In this document: positions 1 through 5,381 of the stretch, piece after piece
Numbering within the stretch: the stretch's first letter is position 1
How the letters are laid out: each line of letters starts with the position of its first letter
Assembly (NCBI GenBank): GCA_003131665.1
Contig: PKWA01000030.1
Coordinates: 1 to 5,381, forward strand
Length of the DNA: 5,381 bases
Direction of reading: 5' to 3'
From: Acidimicrobiaceae bacterium
GTDB taxonomy: Bacteria > Actinomycetota > Acidimicrobiia > Acidimicrobiales > RAAP-2
The notes under the pieces: generated by a model
The model's database searches: none
Seen by the model: only the letters and a program-made list of their open reading frames with translations
What the model was told of the DNA's origin: nothing
Program-made: the position numbers and the translations under genes

Positions 1-329
1 ACGGTTTCACGGGCAACGTGGCTCTGAAGACCTTGGAAGGGGCGTTGAAGTTTGTTTTTTCAGCGGTGCTGTCGGCCGTGGGCACGAACGACGAAACCCG
101 TGCCGCCGGTGACGTACTTTTTGAGTACCTGTTGCCGATCGCGGCGGAGTTGGACCCGGAGAACCAAGGAGGAGCCCTGTTGCTCGGCGTGAAGGGGATC
201 TGCGTGATTAGTCACGGCTCGTCCAGCGCCACGGCGATCATGAACGCACTGCGCGTGGCGTCCGAGATGGACAACGCGGGAGTCGTGGCAAAATTAGGGG
301 CTACTATTCGACCTGATCACGCTGCCTAA
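1..329 (+). CDS. plsX: Phosphate acyltransferase PlsX, C-terminal part (5' end outside window)
   Basis: PlsX makes acyl-phosphate from acyl-ACP and inorganic phosphate, the first step of the PlsX/PlsY route to phosphatidic acid; it is a soluble or membrane-associated enzyme. The reading frame is open from the first bases (first full codon at base 3) to TAA at 327-329, giving about 109 residues of a protein usually 330-350 long. The visible part opens with GFTGNVALKTLEG, the glycine-rich family motif, and later has GGALLLGVKGICVISHGSSS, the second conserved block, followed by the usual helix ending in AIMNALRVA. A GTG at 18 lies inside the first motif, so it is not the true start. The gene is followed by acpP, whose product supplies the acyl-ACP substrate, which supports the call. 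The end of the protein is normal and shows no frameshift. Confidence 0.95.
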   Translation, partial: GFTGNVALKTLEGALKFVFSAVLSAVGTNDETRAAGDVLFEYLLPIAAELDPENQGGALLLGVKGICVISHGSSSATAIMNALRVASEMDNAGVVAKLGATIRPDHAA

Positions 330-374
330 CTGGGAAGCTGACCGCCTTATCTCGGTAGTCTGGGTCCGTACGTC

Positions 375-382
375 AAAGGAGG
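375..382 (+). promoter_or_regulatory. Strong Shine-Dalgarno sequence of acpP
   Basis: AAAGGAGG ends four bases before the acpP ATG at 387. It is an almost full match to the 16S anti-Shine-Dalgarno sequence and by far the best ribosome binding site in the window; rnc, mutM and smc have weak, distant or no such site. This fits ACP being needed in much larger amounts than its neighbours. It also fixes the acpP start. The preceding gap from 330 shows no convincing promoter or terminator. Confidence 0.85.
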
Positions 383-386
383 CGTC

Positions 387-671
387 ATGAGCGCTGAATC
401 CCTTGCCCCGCTGGACCGGGCCGCCATATTGACCCTGGTCCAAAGTCAACTGGCCGAAATCCTGGAAAAGAGTCCCGGCGACATCATCGAGGACGAATCG
501 TTCGAGGATCTCGGCGCCGACTCGCTCGCGCTCATCGAACTCGTCGAAGCCCTCGAAGAGAATCTCGCGAGCTACTCCGCCGGCTTTCACATCGACGACG
601 AGGACTTAGAGGGCCTCGTCTCGGTACGCGACGCCGTGAACTACGTCGCGGTCAAGCTTCAGGTTGCCTAA
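387..671 (+). CDS. acpP: Acyl carrier protein
   Basis: This small acidic cytosolic protein carries growing acyl chains on a phosphopantetheine arm during fatty acid synthesis. The attachment site is Ser46 within GADSLALIELVEALEE (residues 43-58), the canonical DSL motif at the start of helix II. The preceding FEDLGADSL and the later VSVRDAVNYV are also typical of the family. The protein is 94 residues, against about 77-80 for E. coli AcpP. The extra length comes from roughly eight residues at the N-terminus (SAESLAPLD) and about five more in the segment between helices II and III (around residues 59-68). The ATG at 387 is set by a strong Shine-Dalgarno sequence. It lies between plsX and rnc, as in many bacteria, where ACP is the source of acyl groups for PlsX. 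The position and generic sequence favour the primary fatty-acid ACP. A specialised carrier cannot be excluded if the genome has a second acpP. Confidence 0.93.
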   Translation: MSAESLAPLDRAAILTLVQSQLAEILEKSPGDIIEDESFEDLGADSLALIELVEALEENLASYSAGFHIDDEDLEGLVSVRDAVNYVAVKLQVA

Positions 672-672
672 C

Positions 673-688
673 GAGGCACGCGCGCCTC
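673..688 (+). other. GC-rich inverted repeat directly before the rnc start codon
   Basis: GAGGC (673-677) and GCCTC (684-688) are perfect inverted copies around a six-base loop, filling nearly all of the 17-nt acpP-rnc gap. The second arm touches the ATG at 689. The left arm contains GAGG, the only Shine-Dalgarno-like sequence available to rnc, so a folded hairpin would mask it. A five-base stem is short and could be chance in GC-rich DNA. No T-run follows, so it does not look like a terminator. Confidence 0.3.
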
Positions 689-1369
689 ATGGTCACGTCT
701 CTCGACACCGTCGCGGAGCATTTGGGTCTCGCGCCGACGAACCCGCGGCTGTTGACGGCTCTCACCCACTCGAGCTTCGCCGCGGAACACGAAGTCGACT
801 CGAACGAGCGGCTTGAATTTCTGGGCGACGCGGTCGTCGATCTGGCGATCGCTGATCTCATCGTCACGCGCTACCCCGAACTCAATGAGGGATCGGGATC
901 ACTGGTGCGAAGTCGCGTCGTCAACGAGGCCGCCCTCGCCGACGCGGCCCGGCGCCTCGGTCTGGGCGACGTCCTTCGCGTGGGACGCGGCGTGGTGAAG
1001 GAGAATGGCCTAGAACGCCCCTCGCTCCTCGCCGACGCCTTTGAAGCGGTCGTGGCGGCGATCTACTTAGAGCGGGGATACGACGTGGCGAAGAACTTCG
1101 TGCACGACGCGCTCGCGCACGACGTCGAAGAGGCGTCGAAAGAGCCCGGTGACGCGGATCCAAAGACCCTGCTTCGCCAGTGGGCCGAGGCCTCGGGCCG
1201 CGGCACGCCGAGCTACGACGTCATCTCCGAGGGTCCCGGACACGACGCCACCTTCGTCGCGACGGTGCGCGTCGGCGAGGGAATCGTTGCTACTGGTGAG
1301 GGTCGTTCCAAGAAGAGCGCGGAGAGCCGCGCGGCTCAGGCCGCTTGGCGCGATCACGTCGATGCCTGA
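689..1369 (+). CDS. rnc: Ribonuclease III
   Basis: RNase III cuts double-stranded RNA, processes rRNA precursors and controls some mRNAs; it works as a cytosolic homodimer with magnesium. The 226-residue protein has the usual length and two domains. The nuclease domain (about 5-150) contains the signature NERLEFLGDAVVDL (39-52) with acidic residues Glu40, Glu43 and Asp47. Glu67 follows in NEGSGSLVRSR, and Asp116 and Glu119 lie in LLADAFEAVVAAIYLERG (113-130). The double-stranded RNA-binding domain (about 157-222) opens with DPKTLLRQWAE and ends with the helix GRSKKSAESRAAQAAW (205-220). All catalytic acids are present, so it should be active. The ATG at 689 gives the expected N-terminus. The only possible ribosome binding site, GAGG at 673-676, is 12 bases away and within an inverted repeat. 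The gene starts 17 nt after acpP, and its last 8 bases overlap mutM. Confidence 0.97.
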   Translation: MVTSLDTVAEHLGLAPTNPRLLTALTHSSFAAEHEVDSNERLEFLGDAVVDLAIADLIVTRYPELNEGSGSLVRSRVVNEAALADAARRLGLGDVLRVGRGVVKENGLERPSLLADAFEAVVAAIYLERGYDVAKNFVHDALAHDVEEASKEPGDADPKTLLRQWAEASGRGTPSYDVISEGPGHDATFVATVRVGEGIVATGEGRSKKSAESRAAQAAWRDHVDA

Positions 1370-2267
1370 GCTCGCCGAAGTCGAAACGGTTCGCTCGTCG
1401 CTCGCGCGCGACCTCATTGGCAAGAAGATCAAGAGCGTCTCGGTCACCAACGGTCGAGCCGTTCGCCGCCACAAGACCGCCAAGGACTTTCGCGCCATGG
1501 TCGAGGGCCACTCCATCAAGTCGGTGCAGCGACTGGGCAAGAACCTCGTGGTGGGTCTGGACAACGGAACGCATTTGGTCATTCACTTAGGCATGAGTGG
1601 TCAGTTGCTACGCGCGAAGAACGCCAAGGATCCCAAGCCCAAGCACACCCACGTGGTCTTCTCCTTCGTCCAAGGTGGCGAGTTGCGCTACGTCGATCCA
1701 CGGACCTTCGGCGAGATCTACGTCTCCAAGCCCCCGGGTGACGGGGACCCCCCGGCCGAGATCTCGAAGTTCGCCCGACTCTCGATTGGCGGGGACGGCC
1801 TCGGGCTGCGCCGGGCGGTGCCCGAGCTGGCCCATCTCGGTTTGGATCCCTTCGAAGATCAGATCGGCTGGGACCGATTCGCCGCGGTGTTGCGAAGCCG
1901 ATCGACGCCGCTGAAGGCCGTACTGACTGACCAGGACATCATTTCGGGCATCGGAAACATCTACGCCGACGAGATCCTCTTTTCGTCGGGGCTGCGTTTC
2001 GACCGACCGGCCGAGTCGCTCTCCACGATCGAGATTCGTCGGCTCCACCGGGCCATCACCGAGGTCTTGACCGAAGCGATCAAACACGGTGGCTCGACGC
2101 TCGACGACCAGCAGTTCGTCGACCCCGACGGCCGGCCCGGCAACTACCAACTGCTCCACCAGGTGTACAACCGCGAGGGTCAGGCCTGTTACCAGTGCCG
2201 CCAGACAATACGTCGCGAGAGCGTGCGCGGACGCTCGACGTTTTACTGCGAAAAGTGCCAGGCCTAG
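1362..2267 (+). CDS. mutM: Formamidopyrimidine-DNA glycosylase (Fpg/MutM)
   Basis: MutM removes 8-oxoguanine and formamidopyrimidines from DNA and nicks the abasic site by beta/delta-elimination. After Met removal the catalytic Pro2 and Glu3 (MPELAEVETV) are exposed. This requirement fixes the start at ATG 1362, although the frame stays open upstream to 1149. Other key residues are visible: Lys60, Met78 in HLGMSG, and Arg114 and Phe116 in DPRTFG. The helix-two-turn-helix spans about 181-213 (PLKAVLTDQDIISGIGNIYADE). A zinc finger C-X2-C-X16-C-X2-C is at Cys276, 279, 296 and 299, with Arg291 in GRST. At 301 residues it is longer than E. coli Fpg (269), mostly because of an insertion between DPRTFG and HLGLDPF (about 118-157). 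The usual MPELPEVET reads MPELAEVET. It overlaps rnc by 8 nt and has no Shine-Dalgarno sequence, so translation is probably coupled. Nei is less likely, given the intact Fpg-type zinc finger and Met/Arg/Phe triad. Confidence 0.95.
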   Translation: MPELAEVETVRSSLARDLIGKKIKSVSVTNGRAVRRHKTAKDFRAMVEGHSIKSVQRLGKNLVVGLDNGTHLVIHLGMSGQLLRAKNAKDPKPKHTHVVFSFVQGGELRYVDPRTFGEIYVSKPPGDGDPPAEISKFARLSIGGDGLGLRRAVPELAHLGLDPFEDQIGWDRFAAVLRSRSTPLKAVLTDQDIISGIGNIYADEILFSSGLRFDRPAESLSTIEIRRLHRAITEVLTEAIKHGGSTLDDQQFVDPDGRPGNYQLLHQVYNREGQACYQCRQTIRRESVRGRSTFYCEKCQA

Positions 2268-2305
2268 GGCCCAGTTGACGACCAGAAGGTTGCTAGCGTC
2301 GTGGC
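2268..2305 (+). promoter_or_regulatory. mutM-smc gap with distant Shine-Dalgarno-like site
   Basis: The 38-nt gap contains AGAAGG at 2284-2289, the best ribosome binding candidate for smc, but 16 bases lie between it and the GTG at 2306 (5-9 is usual). It sits in the loop of a weak inverted repeat, ACGAC (2278-2282) with GTCGT (2298-2302). TTGACG at 2275-2280 resembles a -35 box but no -10 box follows at a suitable distance. No terminator is visible, so smc may be read through from mutM. Confidence 0.35.
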
Positions 2306-5300
2306 GTGTTTCTTAAGCGATTGACCATGAAGGGCTTCAAGTCCTTCGCCGACAACACCGTTTTAGAGTTCGAGCCGGGGGTCACGGCGGTCGTAGGCCC
2401 CAACGGTTCTGGCAAATCCAACGTCGTCGACGCGGTGACCTGGGTGCTGGGCGCCCAGAGTACGCGCGCTCTTAGAAGTGCTCGCATGGACGACGTGATC
2501 TTCATGGGTACCGCGAACCGTCCGGCCTTAGGGCGCGCCGAAGTGGCGCTCACCATCGACAACTCGTCGGGTCGCCTGGCGATCGACGGGGCAGAAGTCA
2601 CCATCTCGCGCACGCTGTTTCGAAACGGTGACTCGGAGTACGCGATTAACGGCACCACCTGTCGGCTCTTGGACGTCCAAGAGCTCTTAGGCGACTCCGG
2701 GGTCGGTCGCCAACAGCACATGATTATCGGACAGGGCCAACTCGACTCGATTCTCTCTCCGAACCCAGAAAATCGCCGCGCGGTGATTGAAGAGGCGGCC
2801 GGAGTCTTGAAACATCGACGCCGCAAGGAGCGCTCGGAGCGAAGACTCGCCACGACCCAGGAGAATCTTGAACGGCTCGGCGACTTGGTGCGAGAGGTCC
2901 GGCGCCAGATGCGTCCCCTCGAGCGTCAAGCCGCGTCCGCGCGCAGTCACTCCGACGTCGAGAGTGAACTACGCGACGCCCGTCATGCGCTCTTTTCAAG
3001 CCGACTCAACAACTTTGAACAGCGTCGGCGCGAACTCGATCGCTCGCTGGAAGAGACGTCGGTACGTGAGCGTGAGCTTCGTCACGAACTGGTTACTCTC
3101 GATGCCCAGGCCACGGCCGCCGCCGCCGAAATGGCCTCGCGGCGCGAAGAGATGCTCGCGTCCACCCTCGGGACGCTCCAGGGTTTGGCCGAACGCGCCC
3201 GCGGCACGGGGTCGATCATTCAAGAGCGTCAACGCTCGTTGCACCAAGCACTCATCGCCTCGGCCGACGAAAACGTGATCGCCACGCTCGAGGCGGATGC
3301 GGCCAAACTGGTCACCGATTTAGAGGGGCTCAGCGGTGATGAGCTCACACTCACCGGGTCGCGGATCGCTCTCGAAGAGTCTCGGCGCGTCTTCGCCGAC
3401 GCCGAAGCGCTCTTCGACGAGACTTGGTCGACGTCCTCGACGGAGAGCGACGAAACGGCGCTCGAGAACGCTCGCCATCAGATCGCGCTCTTGGAGCGGT
3501 CCCTCGCCTCACTTGAAGAGAGCGAACGAAGAGCCCGCACGCGACTCGCCGACGCCCAGCGACGGCGCGCAGAACTCACCAGCGCGCACGAGCGGGCCAT
3601 CAAAGAACAGGCCGACGCCGTCACGAGACTCGAGGCGGCGACGCTCGAGTACGCCGAGGCCGAGAAATCGGCCGAGCGTGCCCAAGGCGAGCGGCGCCAG
3701 GCCGACGCGTCGCTTGGCGCGGGTGTGGACGTCGCGTCGCGCCTCCTGGCGCGCGCGGAGACACTCTCACGCGCCCTCGATGAACTCTCGGGCGCGGGCG
3801 GGCGCGCGATTATTGGCAACTTGAAAGGCGTGCTCGGCTCGTTCCTCGATCTGATTGAGATCGACCCGGGAAGCGAACGCGCGGTGGAGTCGGCCGCCGG
3901 TGCGTCGGTGGCGGCGATGGTGGTTGACGGTCGTCGCTCAGCACGCGCCGCCCTGGCGGCACTGCGCCGAGAAGGCGGCGCGGGACTCATCTTGCCGGTC
4001 GTTGACGGCGACGTCACCACGCCCTCCACGCCCGAGGGTTGTCGCGCGCTGCGCGAGGTCGTTCGAACTCGTCGCGGTGCACCAGAGCACGTCACGCGCG
4101 TACTCGACGCGCTCTTCTCACGCGCCTTTGTGGCCAAGGATTGGGAGGCGGGCATCGACGTGGCGCTGGCCAATCCCGACCTGGTGATCGTCACCCTCGA
4201 CGGAGATCGTTTCGCGTCATCGGGTTGGCGAGTGGCCTCGGGTCGCACGCTGGTGACGCGGTCCGCCGTGGACGAAGCACAGTCGGGCGCCGAAGACGCT
4301 TCGCGTGATCTAGTTGTCTTGCGCCAGCACCATTACGAGACGGATGCTCTCCTCGCCACGGCGCTACAGCGCTTTAATCTGGCCACGTCCACGCTGGCGG
4401 AGTCGCGCGCCGAGGCCGAGCGTCTACAAGGTGAGATCGAGCGATTCGTGCGTGAGGGTCAGGAGTTGGTTCCCGTCGCGGACACGTTGGGCGCCGACGC
4501 CGATGACGTCTCGACGCAGATTCTCACCGTCGACGCCGAACTCTTAGCGCTACGCGAAGAACTGCCGAAACTTGAGAAGGCGCGAAGCGACGGCACCGAA
4601 CGCGAAGCCCGACGAAGTGAGGCCAAGGCCGCGCTGGAAGCGCACCGGTTCCGGGTCATTGACGAAGCGACGACGCGCTCTCGCCAAGAGGCCGAGTTCG
4701 CCGAGCGCCGGCGCCTGATCGAACAACGTCGACTCGAAATCGAGCAGCGTCTCGAGGGTCACTCGGGTGAGCGACTCGAGGCGGCGACCCGGCGTCAGTC
4801 ACTCGAGTTCGATCGTCAGGTGCTCGATCGCTTGTCGGCGCTCGTGCAGCGAGCGGCCGACGAAATCCGTGTGGCCCAAGAGGCGCTTGATTCGAGCTAC
4901 CGCGAACAACTCGAAGCCTCGCGCGCGAGTGCCGAGCTGCTCGAAGAAGTGCGTCAGGCCCGTCACGGTACCGACGCTCGTCTCAGTGAACTCGGCGACG
5001 TCATGCGCCGACACGAAATCGAACAGGCCGAACTGGTGGTCAAGGTCTCCAACGTGCACGAGATCGTTCGACGTGACCTTGGCGTGGAACCTCACGAGAT
5101 GGGACCGGCCCCGATCATTAAGTTGCCCGAGGGGATCGCGCTCGAGAGCCGCGTCGTGGAACTCGAAGCGCGCATCACGTCGCTTGGACCGATCAACCCC
5201 TTGGCGCTCGAGGAGCTGGCCTCGCTCGAGGATCGATACAAGGATCTCGACGCTCAGGTCAGTGACGTGCGCCACGCTCGACGAGAGTTGCAAGAGGTCC

Positions 5301-5381
5301 TTCGCGCGCTCGACGAGGAGATCATGCAGACTTTCACCCGAGCCTTCGCCGACGTCAATGAGCACTTCTCGGCCCTCATTA
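2306..5381 (+). CDS. smc: Chromosome segregation/condensation ATPase SMC (3' end outside window)
   Basis: SMC forms a ring-like ATPase dimer that, with ScpA and ScpB, loads on the chromosome and extrudes loops to organise and separate sister chromosomes. The frame runs 1025 codons without a stop. Its start is GTG 2306, giving MFLKRLTMKGFKSFAD, the standard SMC opening; an in-frame TAG at 2294 rules out earlier starts, and ATG 2327 would cut the first strand. The N-terminal ATPase head (1-170) has Walker A GPNGSGKSN (31-39), Q-loop Gln51 in LGAQ, and GQGQLDSIL (142-150) followed by IEEAAGVLKHR. A long coiled coil rich in Glu, Arg, Ala and Leu (about 171-500) leads to the hinge (about 502-655), and the return coil follows. 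LGPINPLALEE (960-970) marks re-entry towards the head. Arm lengths look normal. The ABC signature, Walker B and D-loop would lie beyond the window; about 130-170 residues are probably missing. The gene follows mutM by 38 nt. Confidence 0.97.
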   Translation, partial: MFLKRLTMKGFKSFADNTVLEFEPGVTAVVGPNGSGKSNVVDAVTWVLGAQSTRALRSARMDDVIFMGTANRPALGRAEVALTIDNSSGRLAIDGAEVTISRTLFRNGDSEYAINGTTCRLLDVQELLGDSGVGRQQHMIIGQGQLDSILSPNPENRRAVIEEAAGVLKHRRRKERSERRLATTQENLERLGDLVREVRRQMRPLERQAASARSHSDVESELRDARHALFSSRLNNFEQRRRELDRSLEETSVRERELRHELVTLDAQATAAAAEMASRREEMLASTLGTLQGLAERARGTGSIIQERQRSLHQALIASADENVIATLEADAAKLVTDLEGLSGDELTLTGSRIALEESRRVFADAEALFDETWSTSSTESDETALENARHQIALLERSLASLEESERRARTRLADAQRRRAELTSAHERAIKEQADAVTRLEAATLEYAEAEKSAERAQGERRQADASLGAGVDVASRLLARAETLSRALDELSGAGGRAIIGNLKGVLGSFLDLIEIDPGSERAVESAAGASVAAMVVDGRRSARAALAALRREGGAGLILPVVDGDVTTPSTPEGCRALREVVRTRRGAPEHVTRVLDALFSRAFVAKDWEAGIDVALANPDLVIVTLDGDRFASSGWRVASGRTLVTRSAVDEAQSGAEDASRDLVVLRQHHYETDALLATALQRFNLATSTLAESRAEAERLQGEIERFVREGQELVPVADTLGADADDVSTQILTVDAELLALREELPKLEKARSDGTEREARRSEAKAALEAHRFRVIDEATTRSRQEAEFAERRRLIEQRRLEIEQRLEGHSGERLEAATRRQSLEFDRQVLDRLSALVQRAADEIRVAQEALDSSYREQLEASRASAELLEEVRQARHGTDARLSELGDVMRRHEIEQAELVVKVSNVHEIVRRDLGVEPHEMGPAPIIKLPEGIALESRVVELEARITSLGPINPLALEELASLEDRYKDLDAQVSDVRHARRELQEVLRALDEEIMQTFTRAFADVNEHFSALI

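Noticed and set aside
302..307. TACTAT near the end of plsX as a -10 promoter box for acpP
   Set aside because: It matches four of six bases, and no -35-like hexamer is found about 17 bases upstream.
1149..1361. Open extension that would lengthen MutM by 71 residues at its N-terminus
   Set aside because: Fpg enzymes need an exposed Pro directly after the initiator Met. MPEL at 1362 supplies this, and the extension is only the out-of-frame reading of rnc.
2261..2271. GGCC-TAG-GGCC palindrome around the mutM stop codon as a terminator
   Set aside because: The stem is only four base pairs with a three-base loop, and no T-run follows.
2275..2280. TTGACG as a -35 box for an smc promoter
   Set aside because: The expected -10 position near 2298-2303 reads GTCGTG, which is no match.
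3478..4248. A 256-residue open frame on the minus strand inside smc
   Set aside because: It is made of Ser/Arg/Ala-rich text typical of an antisense shadow of GC-rich coiled-coil coding sequence, with no recognisable domain, and lies wholly inside the intact smc.
3050..5100. Repeated short words such as CTCGAG, CTCGAA and CTTCGCCGACG across smc
   Set aside because: They encode the recurring Leu-Glu and Phe-Ala-Asp steps of the protein with a narrow codon choice; they have no fixed spacing and do not form a DNA repeat array.
4799..5365. A 188-residue open frame on the minus strand
   Set aside because: It mirrors the smc coiled coil, where Glu/Leu codons read in antisense give few stops; nothing supports it as a separate gene.
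1..5381. A novel defence, mobile or biosynthetic system
   Set aside because: Every long region is accounted for by well-known core genes in a familiar order, with no atypical composition, integrase, transposase, toxin-like small gene or array.

Overview
The window is a stretch of core bacterial chromosome, all coding on the + strand. It is GC-rich by eye, with mostly C or G in third codon positions. It carries five consecutive housekeeping genes in the order plsX (3' end) - acpP - rnc - mutM - smc (5' part). This order, the GC bias, and wording such as LGPINPLALEE and GQGQLDSIL in SMC suggest a high-GC actinobacterium. Within that phylum the long-loop acyl carrier protein and the LGAQ version of the SMC Q-loop make me lean to Acidimicrobiia. 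That placement is inference from memory of the families, not a database result.

Layout: bases 1-329 are the C-terminal third of the phosphate acyltransferase PlsX. After a 57-nt gap with a near-perfect Shine-Dalgarno sequence comes acyl carrier protein (387-671). RNase III (689-1369) starts 17 nt later, behind a small GC-rich inverted repeat. MutM/Fpg DNA glycosylase (1362-2267) overlaps the end of rnc by 8 nt. After a 38-nt gap the chromosome condensation ATPase SMC begins at a GTG codon (2306). It remains open to the window edge, so its C-terminal ATPase half lies outside. There is no gene-free stretch over 300 bases, and I saw no RNA gene, mobile element, CRISPR array or convincing intrinsic terminator.

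The close spacing, single strand and lack of terminators suggest one transcription unit. PlsX and ACP belong to fatty acid/phospholipid synthesis, RNase III to rRNA and mRNA processing, MutM to repair of oxidised guanine, and SMC to chromosome organisation. The genes share replication- and growth-linked housekeeping rather than one pathway.

I did not find a new biological system here. The observations worth checking are modest. Leucine codons TTA and CTA are partitioned by the next base in a way that fits avoidance of CTAG. MutM carries a roughly 25-residue insertion and an altered N-terminal signature. ACP has an enlarged loop. The SMC hinge has lost some of its usual glycines. The smc start has an unusual initiation region.
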